This document shows, in pieces, positions 20,641 to 30,534 of a stretch of 64,000 bases of DNA. The notes beneath the pieces were generated by a model that saw only the letters and a list, made by a program, of their open reading frames with translations, did not search any database and had not been told where the DNA came from. The first letter of the stretch is position 1. Each line of letters starts with the position of its first letter. This DNA comes from Pomphorhynchus laevis. Its lineage: Eukaryota > Acanthocephala > Palaeacanthocephala > Echinorhynchida > Pomphorhynchidae. A program made the position numbers and the translations under genes. The stretch spans positions 1 to 64,000 of the forward strand of contig WNNJ02001876.1 of assembly GCA_012934845.2 (NCBI GenBank). The letters run 5' to 3'.

Positions 20641-21600
20641 TAAATTAAATTATTTAATTTATAAATTAAAAAATAATGCAAACTTAAAATTAAATAATTA
20701 AATAATACATAAAAATTGTTATATACGATTTTATGTTATTTATATTAAGTTAAAGATATTATCATTTATTCAAGATATTTTAATAATTATTTATAATTAT
20801 TATAAATAATTATAAATAATAATTAATAAATATATTGATTTATTGATTTAGCATTATTATATTAAAAATTATATTATATTATATTATTATATTTAAAATT
20901 TTAAGTCATCAGTAGGATCTGCTATATAAAGTTGTGCCAAAAGGCATTAAATCTAAGATGGCTACTCCTAAACAGCATTATCCAGCAAATGCTATTATTA
21001 ATTAAACAGCAAATAGTATTATTAATTCAACTTCTACTATTAACTAGATGTTAAAATATATCGCTTTCTAAATACAATTATAAAATTAATAAGCACGATT
21101 TAGTAAATTTTTCGAATATTCTTCAATATAAACGCTTCTTGGGAAATAGGTTATCTCGCTTTAATGTGAACATTGTTCAGTGAAAATCGGGATGAGCTTA
21201 TGATATTATATTTGCAACATACGGAGATAACAATTGCATTTCTATTTTTGCATCTTAAATATGGCACGTGTTAGCATTGATTTTTTTATCTTGGAAACAT
21301 CATCTCACTTGTAGCCATGCATATCATCGTGTTTTTGATTTAAAGCTACACTTTATAGGCGAAAAAAATCTCTTTTTTCGTAAAATTGATAGACACGTTA
21401 TAAGACGGAATGTAATTCAACAAATTTTAATGGATAATGTAGATTTCTCTCGATTATGCTAGTGGTTGGTTAAGTACACTTGCTTTTTCGCGATACAAGT
21501 TAATGAATCATCAAATCTATTTTACAAAAAATCTATTCGGTGTCGAATAGATTTATCAAATCTATTCGACATTTGATGAATTAATAGATTCATCAAATCT
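20641..21600. other. AT-rich DNA with a 14-bp-arm hairpin
   Basis: No supported gene. At 21541-21571 the sequence TGTCGAATAGATTT, loop ATC, AAATCTATTCGACA forms a perfect hairpin. The word CAAATCTATTCGGTGTCG and its variants repeat directly and inversely at 21510-21610, immediately at the 5' truncation point of RLE-3, so the repeats may mark the insertion join. Confidence 0.5.
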
Positions 21601-21607
21601 ATTCGGT

Positions 21608-24600
21608 GTCGCTACGCCAAACGGTATGGAGCAGATTATCCATAGAGTCCGTCGACTACACCATCTTCAACACCAGAATGACGATTGGGTTTGGGTCAAA
21701 GTTGACATTACCAATGCCTTCAATACGCTGAGCCGCAGATCCTTTATTGACGCTGTAAGGAGTGAGTTCCCTGAAATAAGTAGGTGGATATCCTGGTGCT
21801 ATGGATCTGGTTCAAACCTTCGATTTGGGAACATGGAGCCTCTTCAATCCTTGAGCGGAGTGCAACAAGGGGATCCTCTTGGTCCCTTATTGTTTTGCCT
21901 AGCTTTGAAACCGATAATCGCCTCAATATCTACAATCGAGGGGATCGGCTTAAACTTGTGGTACCTCGATGACGGCATAGTGGGCGGAAGACCAGAGGCT
22001 GTTGGCAAAGCATTATCTCTGCTCTCTTTAGATTTTCCAGCGATTGGGTTGTCGTTAAACTGGAAAAAGACCGAACTGATAGGAAAGGCTAGTAATATCG
22101 ATCTGGTAAAGAGATTATGCCCAGGGATTACTTTGGTTAATTCAACAGACAACTTCACAATTCTAGGGAGCCCTGTCGGTTCCCAGGAACACTGCTCATC
22201 ACACCTCATTAATAAGGTACTCCCGGCACTGCAACTTGACCTAAAGACACTAGAAAACTTGCCGGACCCTCAGGTTGCTTTCATCCTGCTGCGCAATTGC
22301 GCATCTGCCGCACGAGTAAATCATCTGATGCGTACGGTAGATCCCGCCTTCGCTCAAAAATTTTTCCGGCTTTTCGATGACTTGGTCTTAGATTGCTTCA
22401 GCAATATAACGTCTATTCACCCGGACAAGAAAACATGGTCACAAGCTTGCTTACCCCTGAAGATGGGAGGATTGGGCCTTCGAAGCTGTGTCGAACACTC
22501 CGCAGCGGCGTTTCTTTCAAGTGTGGAAATGGTCGCTAAACAATCGAACCTCGACCCTTACTCTTTCCCCAGTTTTGAATCTGCAATTTCTAACTTTCCG
22601 CATGATGACAGAGGACTACAATCAAATCAACGGGGTCTTTCTCACAGCATCGACGAGACTTCGCGTCGCAAGCTATTGGAAAGCGTCGATTGCTCCAATT
22701 CAGCCAGATTATTGGCAGTTTCGCGTCCGCATGCGTGTGCATGGCTGCAGGCTATACCAAACAAAGCCACGCTTATGAATCTTGCGCCGAATGAATTTGT
22801 GGTGTTGCTTCGTATGTGGTTGGGAATGCCGCTCTGTAAGGGTGACTACCGTTGCAGACGCTGCCTTAGAATGGCAGACAAGTTTGGTTTCCACGCCCTA
22901 ACCTGTCAATTTGGCGGGTACCCCGGTATTCGACACGATGGACTTCGAGACACAATATTTCAGGCGGCAGTTTCTGCAGGACTGAGAGTCGCGAAGGAGG
23001 TACCCAATCTCGTGCGCAACTTACGAGAGAGACCAGCCGACATTTTGATTTACGAGGATCCCCCTCTAGCAGTCGATTTTGCGGTGACAAACCCTCTGCA
23101 AAATGCCTACGTTTCCATGGCTGCTAAGATTCCTGGATATGCTGCAGACAGTTATGCAGCATGTGTCAAGGACCGAAAATACAAGCGGAAAATGGAGGAA
23201 AGTGGGTATTGTTTCTCGGCCGCAGTTATAGAGACATATGGAGGTTGGAACGCCCAGGGGGAAAAACTTGTCAGATTCATTGCCCGATCTATGTCTTGGC
23301 GAGGCAATATTTCGTATAGCAAGGCGGCAGACCAGCTCTTTCAGCGTGTCTCGATCTCCCTGATGAGAGGGAATGCCAAAGCGATTCTCAAGAGCCTCGA
23401 AGATTTGGGGAGACCTATAATAGAAAGCAGTGTTGGTCTTTACGACGACCCAACCCCGCGTCTCAACCCTTCGGAATTTCTTACTCAGGTGGCAGCCTTA
23501 TCCGAAGAAATCGTCATTCGAGAAACCATCCTTCCTACAGTCAGAAATGTGGACATCCACATCAATGATGTCAATCAAAATCTTCGAATCTTACATAGCG
23601 GAGGCGTACTCGACTTTCAAACTGGGAAAGATGAAAGCCCGATCAAACAGACACCCTCATACCCCACACGCTTACTTGTGACACAGAGTAGTAACACTGA
23701 GAACGAGGGCGTAGTGGCCACGACGAGCGTTATCGGAATAGAACAACCTTGCAATAAAACGAACCTAATAAATTTTGATTGTGAAGGTTGGACTGGACAG
23801 AATTTTGTGATTGCTGGGGACAGTGCGGGCCACAACATCGTGATGTCTGTATTTCTTATGTCAATGAAGAGAGGAATTCGAATACCTGATCGATTATTTG
23901 GATTTTGCCCAGCCTACTGCTTAAGCTCGGGTATTTCACCTAGCCGACTTGTTAGCCTGGTAGGCCCATTTCTTAATTTCAGCGTCATGACGACATGCGA
24001 AGAAACAAAGGGACTGGGGAAGGTTGTGGTTGCAGGTGGCTTTACTGATGCGCCCAATGTGATAAGGGGAATAAACATGGACACGTTTGACGTCCAGAAT
24101 ACCAGCATAATGAGCCGCAAATCTCCTCTTACAATTTGTATAACAAACGAAGAATTGGTGCCAAAATATTTTGAACTGGATGAGCATACATGTGCAGTAG
24201 ACGCCAACGCAGGGTCAATATTGATTTTCGACTATTCAAAAGAATCAAATCAAATTATCAATTCAAATCAAGTAATAGGCGATATTGGAAGCCTCTGCTA
24301 CCTGGATTATACGAAATCACAGCTGTTGTCACTGGATTCAATCCGCCTCGGAGGACCGGGACTGTTCGAGATGCCGACAAATATGTGTCCGCGAACGCCA
24401 CTCAACAGCCTGCCGAATCCAGCAAGGGGAACGGAAAGACGTCAGAGGCAGAGAAGTCGACGGATGTGGCAGCAACAGAGGAGGACAACGACGCTGTTTT
24501 TCTTACCGCCTCGGAGGACCGTGACTGTACGAAATGCCGACAAATATGTAGACACCTTGCAACAGCTTGCCGAATCCAGCAACGTGGACGGGGAGACGTC

Positions 24601-24613
24601 AAAGGCAGACTAG
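21608..24613 (+). CDS. RLE-3: RT/nuclease retrotransposon fused to host-like sequence
   Basis: Open for about 1000 codons. The ATG at 21626 is inside the RT: the preceding codons GVATPNG continue the fingers, so the element is 5'-truncated near 21600. RT motif A is VDITNAFNTLS (about residue 27), motif B GVQQGDPLGPLLFCLAL and motif C LWYLDDGIVGG (about 112). A zinc cluster CRRCLRMADKFGFHALTC follows near residue 410. The nuclease-like domain has RPADILIYEDPP then AVDFAVTNP near 470, the pattern of restriction-like endonucleases. After about residue 600 the frame continues through sequence unlike the other two such elements here, including a lipase-like segment, and stops at 24613. Either the retrotransposon captured host coding sequence, or a host exon sits next to it by chance in frame. 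Confidence 0.7.
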   Translation, partial: VATPNGMEQIIHRVRRLHHLQHQNDDWVWVKVDITNAFNTLSRRSFIDAVRSEFPEISRWISWCYGSGSNLRFGNMEPLQSLSGVQQGDPLGPLLFCLALKPIIASISTIEGIGLNLWYLDDGIVGGRPEAVGKALSLLSLDFPAIGLSLNWKKTELIGKASNIDLVKRLCPGITLVNSTDNFTILGSPVGSQEHCSSHLINKVLPALQLDLKTLENLPDPQVAFILLRNCASAARVNHLMRTVDPAFAQKFFRLFDDLVLDCFSNITSIHPDKKTWSQACLPLKMGGLGLRSCVEHSAAAFLSSVEMVAKQSNLDPYSFPSFESAISNFPHDDRGLQSNQRGLSHSIDETSRRKLLESVDCSNSARLLAVSRPHACAWLQAIPNKATLMNLAPNEFVVLLRMWLGMPLCKGDYRCRRCLRMADKFGFHALTCQFGGYPGIRHDGLRDTIFQAAVSAGLRVAKEVPNLVRNLRERPADILIYEDPPLAVDFAVTNPLQNAYVSMAAKIPGYAADSYAACVKDRKYKRKMEESGYCFSAAVIETYGGWNAQGEKLVRFIARSMSWRGNISYSKAADQLFQRVSISLMRGNAKAILKSLEDLGRPIIESSVGLYDDPTPRLNPSEFLTQVAALSEEIVIRETILPTVRNVDIHINDVNQNLRILHSGGVLDFQTGKDESPIKQTPSYPTRLLVTQSSNTENEGVVATTSVIGIEQPCNKTNLINFDCEGWTGQNFVIAGDSAGHNIVMSVFLMSMKRGIRIPDRLFGFCPAYCLSSGISPSRLVSLVGPFLNFSVMTTCEETKGLGKVVVAGGFTDAPNVIRGINMDTFDVQNTSIMSRKSPLTICITNEELVPKYFELDEHTCAVDANAGSILIFDYSKESNQIINSNQVIGDIGSLCYLDYTKSQLLSLDSIRLGGPGLFEMPTNMCPRTPLNSLPNPARGTERRQRQRSRRMWQQQRRTTTLFFLPPRRTVTVRNADKYVDTLQQLAESSNVDGETSKAD
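23770..24345 (+). other. Hormone-sensitive-lipase-like segment and adjacent unknown coding segment
   Basis: In the RLE-3 frame, about 23785-24005 encodes GWTGQNFVIAGDSAG, then RGIRIPDRLFGFCPA and ISPSRLVSLVGPFLNFSV. The GDSAG nucleophile elbow with these flanks matches the alpha/beta-hydrolase core of hormone-sensitive lipases (GDSAGGN in the family; here GDSAGHN). Only about 75 residues are present, so it is not a working lipase. The next 110 codons, with VVVAGGFTDAPNVIRGINM and TNEELVPKYFELDEHTC, look like conserved protein but I do not recognise them. They may come from a second host gene. Confidence 0.5.
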
Positions 24614-24640
24614 TCCACGGATAAGGCGGAATCAAAAGAA
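24345..24640 (+). repeat. Tandem 3' duplication in RLE-3
   Basis: A roughly 175-bp unit occurs twice in tandem, starting CCGCCTCGGAGGACCG near 24345 and again near 24515. It encodes PPRRTGTVRDADKYV in one frame for the first copy and PPRRTVTVRNADKYV in another for the second, so the two copies are out of phase. A short 3' UTR follows, with GCGACGCTGTTTTTCCTT shared with the unit end. Confidence 0.7.
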
Positions 24641-24794
24641 TAGCGACGCTGTTTTTCCTTAAAATTTTATTTATCTTTATTTTTATTTATTTGAACTGTA
24701 TATTGATTGTTTTGGAGGATATTTGTTAATCTATTTTACTGTTTTTCCTCATAAGGACGTATTCCCATTCTTTCTATTATCTCCTTTTACGTAT

Positions 24795-25287
24795 CTTTTA
24801 AATAAAAAATATTTATTTTTACGTGGCAAATGCGTGACAGCTCACGCTTACATGACTACCACAACAAAAATCTAAATCATGTGTCGAGGAGGTGGGTACG
24901 GAGGCGACATTTGAATGTAATAAAAGAGGGAGCGTAGCGGATGTCGAGTGGGAGCTGATTCCAGGCGAGTGGGGCAGCGACGATGAATGATACCGTAGTT
25001 GTTAGAGTAATTGGAGTAGTTGGAGTAATTAGAGTAGTTGTTAGAGTAAGAGGTTGGATAAGTGTCGTCAAAGATAGGGAGGTTGATGAACGATAGAGAG
25101 CCGACAGCGATGAGACGAAAAGTTACGAGAAGTCGGAGTTGTATACGGATGTGGATGGTGAGCCAGGAGAGTTTGGCAAGATATGTGGATGTGTGGTCGA
25201 AGCGACGGAGACGAAAAATCACTCGAACGGCGGAGTTGATTATTCGTTGTATGGGTAGGATGATGGATTTTGGAGAATTGGCGAAAA
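24795..25287 (-). pseudogene. LINE-S copy, 3' part (split by PLE)
   Basis: On the minus strand this starts at NSPKSIILPIQRIINSAVRV and continues to the end of ORF2 and the 3' UTR, ending with the LINE-S hairpin at 24832-24847 and an A-rich tail. A short Asn/Tyr/Ser repeat expansion (YSNYSNYSNN-like codons, about 24990-25045) is unique to this copy. Its upstream half continues without loss at 28342, beyond the PLE, so both are one insertion. Confidence 0.8.
24832..24847 (-). ncRNA. LINE-S 3'-terminal hairpin, variant pair
   Basis: Minus-strand RNA GCGUGA-GCUG-UCACGC: six pairs and a GCUG loop. In the other two copies the loop-closing pair is C-G (GCGUGC/GCACGC); here it is A-U. Likely part of the 3' UTR signal recognised by the LINE RT. 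Confidence 0.6.
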
Positions 25288-25289
25288 TT

Positions 25290-27956
25290 ATTTTTTCTGT
25301 TAAATGTAACAGAAAAAATTGTATAGTTTGTGATGTTATAAATAATAATAATTGTATCGTAAGTAATACGACAAACAAATGTTTTTCATTAAATATTAAT
25401 AATAATTGTAACTGCAATACCGCAGGTGTAGTGTATCTAATACAATGAACATGTGGATTGCAATATATAGGAAAAACATATCAAATGTTAAAAACTAGGT
25501 TTAGGCAACACATATATAATATACAGCATAATAGTCAAACTATGTTTCATAAACATATGAGATTAATAGGACATGATATAAAAAACTGTAAATTATTTAT
25601 TTTAGAACATATTATCGAAGAAAACATTTCAATATTAAATCAAAAACTATTAGAAAAAGAAAATTTTTGGATTAAAACGCTTAATTCCATGTACCCATTA
25701 GGATTGAATGACGTGGTACAAGGAATTGGCAGAAGTAGTATAATACATAATAAACAACTATATTATAATAATCCGGTTAGACGCAAACCAAGAAGTCATG
25801 GTGATAAAAGGAATAGGAAAAAAAGAGTTAAAAATATTAAAAAAGATATGTATATAAATGAACAATTAGAAATGTTAAAACAACTTTTAAGTGATAATAA
25901 GCTAAAAGATCTTTATGTAAATATAAGAAGTTTTTCTAAAGATATCATATGTTCAATAAATCAAAAATTAATTAACGACTATGATAGGCTAAGTTGTATA
26001 ATAGACAGTTATTGTAATACAAAATACTATAATCATACAATAAATGTAAATAATAACAATAGAAAATATACATTAACCATAAACTTCATTAATAAATGTA
26101 TAGATAACATAAATATAGCCGGACTTTTAAATAATTCTAAAAGTAAAGAAATAATAGGGTCAGATTTAAGTAAATATATTCCTAAAATAAGGTATAAACT
26201 CCTACCACCATTAGGACGAAAAATTTGTAATTATAATAAAGAATTAAAATCAATATGTAACGATAATATTAGAAACATAATGGAAACAGAATGCAACTGT
26301 AAAAGTCTTAGTTTTGATAAAATAAATGAACATATATGTACCCATAATCTAGAATTAATTGAAAATTGTGAATTGAGAAAGCTGCTTTCAAAAGGGTATA
26401 AATATAGATTAAATAACAACAACGACAAAAATAAAATTTACAGTTCGTTATATAATAACTTAAATGATTACTTTAGTAAGCTGATTAATAGTGAAAGCTC
26501 GAATATATCTAAGATTAACATTTGGAAAGATTATATATTTGATAAAATTAAAAATAAAATGAAAATAACAAACAATTATAAAAGGAAAGATAAAATTAAT
26601 AAAGATATGTATACAGAACTTACTAAATTAAAGGATAACTATATAATAACAACTATTGATAAAGCTAGTAATAACTTTGTCTTCATATGCAAAAAGCTTT
26701 ATTATGATATACTAATGAAAGAGGTTAATTCTAATGATTTAAATGTAAATCCAGCATATGAACGTAGTGAGTTGAGTTTAGAAACAATTATTACAAGTCA
26801 CTGTTCTATAATGGATAAAAAGGGTATAAAGGTTGAATTAGATAATAAAACTATACCTATATTATATTGGAATCCAAAATTACATAAAAATCCAATAAAA
26901 CCAAGGTTCATATGTAGTGCGTTTAAATGTACATTAAAACCACTTTCTGTCTATATGAATAAAATACTTAAAGTAATTAAAGCACATTTTAAAAAATATT
27001 GCAAGGTAATCGAAATTAATACTGGTATAAAACACTATTTCAGTATTAATTCTACAAAAGAATTTTTAGAACAGACAAAAGGAATAAATTTTCAAAATAT
27101 AAATACATACGATTTTAGTACGCTTTATACAAATCTAGATTTAGTAGATATTAAAGAAGCGTTAGTAAAATTAATTAATCTTATATTCGGAAAAAGATAT
27201 ACATATATATGTTATAATAATTATAACGCCTATCTAACAAAAATTAAACCATCAAATAAATATAAATATTTGGATAAAATTGAATTAATAGAATCCTTAA
27301 ATATTTTGATAAATCAAAATTATTTAAAAGTAGGGACATCTATATTTAGACAAGTAAAATGTGTTCCAATGGGTGGTAATAGTAGCCCAATTATAGCTGA
27401 CTTGTTTTTAAGCTTTATAGAATATGAATTTGTTCATAACTGTGTAAAAACTAAATCTAAACAATATAAATATATGAAATATATGTTTCGATACATTGAT
27501 GATATATGTGTGTTTAATTCTAATAATTTTTATTCAATTAGTGAGCACATTTATCCAGAAAGCCTTATTCTTAACAAAACCAATATTAATGATAAAGAAG
27601 GTGTATATCTAGATATGAACATTAAATTAACATTCACTAAAACTACTATTAATTTATATCGTAAAGATGACATATTTAAATTTACAAGAAACATATTTTT
27701 GCATGAGCATTCATGCATACCATATAATATAAAATATAATACATTAAATAATGAAATTTTAAGAATTGCAACAATATGTAATGATATTGGCTTTCTTCAA
27801 AATCATTTAAATAATTTAATGGATACATATTTTAAACTAGGTTACTATAAAAATAACATCAAGCAGAAAATAGTAAAATATATAAATCAACACAATAATA
27901 TAAAGAATAAATTTAAACTCTTAAGTGGCAAATTTTTATGGATGGATAATAAATAA
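25290..27956 (+). CDS. PLE protein: N-terminal GIY-YIG, CxC linker, RT
   Basis: The frame is open except for one TGA at 25446-25448. The GIY-YIG domain reads GVVYLIQ, TGA, TCGLQYIGKTYQMLKTR, then RQH, MRLIGHD and a glutamate in LEKENFWIKTLN. This fits the CCHH type of PLE endonucleases, with the TGA at a cysteine position. The linker has TECNCKSLSFDK, the CxC motif that marks N-terminal-endonuclease PLEs. RT: KPRFICSAFKCTLKPLS, motif A YDFSTLYTNLD, motif B CVPMGGNSSPIIADLFLSF and motif C FRYIDDICVF. The stop is at 27956. Role: endonuclease cut and target-primed reverse transcription in the nucleus. Codon use is very AT-rich, unlike the LINEs. The downstream block after the TGA is 832 codons. 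Confidence 0.85.
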
Positions 27957-27993
27957 TATACTTTGCATTAGAATAAGATACTAGGTAGTTATT

Positions 27994-28105
27994 TCAGAGG
28001 AAATACATCATTAGCATGTATTTGGCCCTGCTGCTATGTTGGGTAGAGGAGTTAGGGGCCGAAACCTGATAGCATAGCAGTTCCTCCTGATGATCTCTAA
28101 TTTTT
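27994..28105 (+). ncRNA. PLE 3' structured element, copy 2 (reference)
   Basis: Begins about 37 bases after the RT stop. Helix a: TCAGAGGAA with TTCCTCCTGA. Hairpin b: AATACAT-CATTAGC-ATGTATT. Helix c: GGCCC with GGGCC. Helix d: CTGCTATG with CATAGCAG. The order is a b b' c d c' d' a', so c and d cross as a pseudoknot. GAAAC follows c' and CTGATGA overlaps a', words reminiscent of a hammerhead core. Confidence 0.6.
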
Positions 28106-28341
28106 ATTCTGATACAACGTCTGTTATTTATTAGTCAATTCATAAAAATGACGTTTATTTTAAATTTTATTTTTTATTTTTTATTTTTATTTTTTTATTT
28201 TTTAACTTGATTTAAATTATAGAAAATCTAAAAACAATTATTAATTTCATTATTGAATTATTAAATTTTGATTTAGCATTATTATGTTTTGTAAGTTTTA
28301 TAATTTTATAACAATACATAGACTCAGTTAGCTGATTTAAT

Positions 28342-29110
28342 GCTAAGGCAGTAATCGATTTTTAGGGAAAAGAAGCGATGAAACAAGAGACATACAAGAA
28401 CGGAAGTCGATAAGGGGGTGGATATGGCGGGTGTCATGGTGAATTAACTTAGACAATTGGACTTTGTCACGGACGAAGGGTATAAGGGAAAAATGATAAT
28501 CGAAATGGAAGCCTAAGAAAGTGAGATTGTGTACTATGAGGATGATCAATGAGGCGAAAGATACAGGGAGAAGAGATATGTTTGGTTTACGGGGGAGGAT
28601 CCACATTATTTTGGACTTGTCGGGGTTTAGAACGAGATGGAGATTGGAGAGACGTTCGTAGATAGAAGAAAGACAGTTGGAGGCAGAAATGCCGATATAG
28701 TGTATGCGATTTGCAGGTGCATGAGCATAGATGAGGATGTCATCGGCGTATTGCATTACGTTAAAGGAGAACGGTTTGATAAACGGAGAGAGATCGCTGA
28801 GCAGAAGAGAGAAAAGCAGGGGTCCTATGACTGAACCTTGTGGGACCCCGCAGATAATTCGGATGGGAGGAGAGGATGATGAATTTGAATAGACTTGAAA
28901 AGAACGGTCGGATAGATATAAGGCAAACCATGCTACGGAGGAGGAAAAAAATCCGTAATCATAACAAAGGCTAGCAAGGAGGATGGGTTGGTTGACGATG
29001 TCGAAGGCGGAGGAGATGTCGAGGGAGATGAGAACACTATATAGAGTCATGTCTCGAGAAATGAGTAGGTCGTTGTAATGCCTTATATATTGGAAATGTG
29101 ATGGACACAT
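28342..29110 (-). pseudogene. LINE-S copy, RT part (split by PLE)
   Basis: The minus strand has a 255-codon open stretch of RT: motif A ISLDISSAFDIVNQPILLA, motif B GVPQGSVIGPLLFSLLLSDL, motif C MQYADDILIYAHAP, then LHLVLNPDKSKIMWILPRK and FLGFHFDYHFSLIPFVRDK. Its 3' end at 28342 continues at 25287 on the other side of the PLE. The 5' end is truncated at about 29110. L2/CR1-like wording. Confidence 0.8.
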
Positions 29111-30210
29111 AATGCTGCTACTTTTAAGATTACTATAATGCTTTCAGTTCTATTCCCGAAAATAATAAAATCCGTTGTCGATCACAGCAGTTATCAATCC
29201 TTTTGATTGATAACCTTTTGAAATGGTGGGCTTATTTTAGCTTTTGGAGACTAGTGATGGGTGCAGAGGAAATATAATTTATATCAGGACACAAGTAATA
29301 AAATAATATACATACGTATAATATAAATATTGTACGTATGCTTAAAGAATAATACACGTTTGAAAAATGAATGTATTTTTTAAAAATCAATGCAATTTTT
29401 GCATTATAAGAACGGCCATTTGTGATAAGAATTGATGATTTTCGAATTGTTTGTTTGTCTTTCAAAACTGTGAATCACCTTTACTTTTGCCCGCTATTCA
29501 CGAAACCATAAAAATGTCATTTTAAACGTTGCTTGCTAAAAACATAGGATCAATTATAAGCAAATAAGATAAATTTATATTTCTTAGTTGAACTCCTTTT
29601 GACAAAGGACGATCCCAAAGCTCAGAAGACAATTTTCTGAATTATCTTCTTATTATGCAGAAATTTACATTTAATTTATCTTATCGTTGATAAGATAAAT
29701 TAAATGATTCAATTAAAAATTAAAATTGTGATTAAAATCATAATTAAAATTGATTTATTAAAATCAATTTTTAATTGTGTTTTATATATAAAATTGAGGC
29801 AAACCTTTTTGTCGTCGCACAACATTTTTTAGTGAATTTCCTTGGCCTTACATTCAAAAGATTCTTCTGTTTTCAAATACTCTTAAAAGCTTAATCGTCG
29901 AGTTCATTTTATTAAGTCTGCATCTCTACTTAAATACGGCATATTATTTCTGCTCGTATGTCTGATCACTTGTCACTTACCTACAACTTTGGAAATCTTA
30001 TCAATCAATTTATGGTAGATTTCAACCAATTTATGTACATTTTTGCTTCGTAAATGTTTTAGTCGTTTTTAAAAATATTTTATTTTATTATAATATATTT
30101 TATTTATCAATATATTTATTAATTATTATTTATAATTATTTATAATAATTACAAATTGATATTTAACTTGATAATTGTATAAAATCTAATAAATTTAATA
30201 AATTTTAATA
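29111..30210. other. AT-rich spacer with perfect hairpins
   Basis: No gene supported. Two striking inverted repeats: GTTATCAATC, 5-nt loop, GATTGATAAC at 29190-29214; and an 18-bp-arm perfect hairpin at 29668-29706 (arm CATTTAATTTATCTTATC, loop GTT). These may be termini of a small DNA element or chance in AT-rich sequence. No terminal-repeat pair enclosing the region was recognised. Confidence 0.5.
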
Positions 30211-30530
30211 TCAGAAAATAGTATGTATTTGGCCTCGCTGCTATGTTGGGTAGAGAAGTTACAGGCCGAAACCTGATAACATAGCAATTCTTCCTGATGA
30301 CCTCTAATCATTATTCTGATACAACGTCTGTTATTTATTAGTCAATTCATAAAAATGACTTTTTTAATTAATTTTTTATTTTAACTTGATTTAAATTATA
30401 AAAATCTTATTTAACAATTATTTATTTTATTATTTAATTATTAAATTTTGATTTAGCATTATTGTGTTATGTTTATTTTATAATTATATTAAATACGTAG
30501 ACTCAGGTAGCTTATTTGATTTGATAAATA
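30211..30530 (+). repeat. PLE 3' tail, solo copy
   Basis: Copy of the PLE 3' UTR starting inside the structured element and ending with GACTCAGGTAGCTTATTTGAT at about 30520. Helix c is GGCCT with AGGCC here and helix d is TGCTATGTT with AACATAGCA, so pairing is kept although the sequence changed. CTGATGA is intact at 30294-30300. It precedes the next PLE piece directly, so the arrangement is tail, then C-terminus, then tail. Confidence 0.65.
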
Positions 30531-30534
30531 CCAT

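Larger units (their letters stand above)
25288..28341 (+). mobile_element. Naiad-like Penelope-like element, about 3.05 kb
   Basis: The boundaries are unusually clear because the element splits LINE-S: LINE-S sequence stops at ggcgaaaa (25287) and resumes at gctaag (28342), with at most one base lost. The element has an N-terminal GIY-YIG endonuclease, a CxC linker and a C-terminal RT, then a 3' UTR of about 385 bp with a structured element and the end motif GACTCAGTTAGCTGATTTAAT. Fragments of the same family lie at 1-1.6, 16.4-17.4, 18.0-20.6 and 30.2-31.1 kb. No obvious target duplication. It may be slightly 5'-truncated, because coding sequence begins at the boundary. Confidence 0.85.

Noticed and set aside
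21626-24613. A single normal host gene of 995 codons
   Set aside because: The first 600 residues are RT and nuclease of a retrotransposon truncated at its 5' end.
25062-25289. Upstream part of the open frame before the PLE as a coding N-terminus
   Set aside because: This part is antisense LINE-S sequence and open only by chance; PLE coding starts at about 25288.
27957-28105. SECIS element for the TGA in the PLE
   Set aside because: The structured tail lacks the ATGA...GA quartet in the right places, so I do not call a SECIS.
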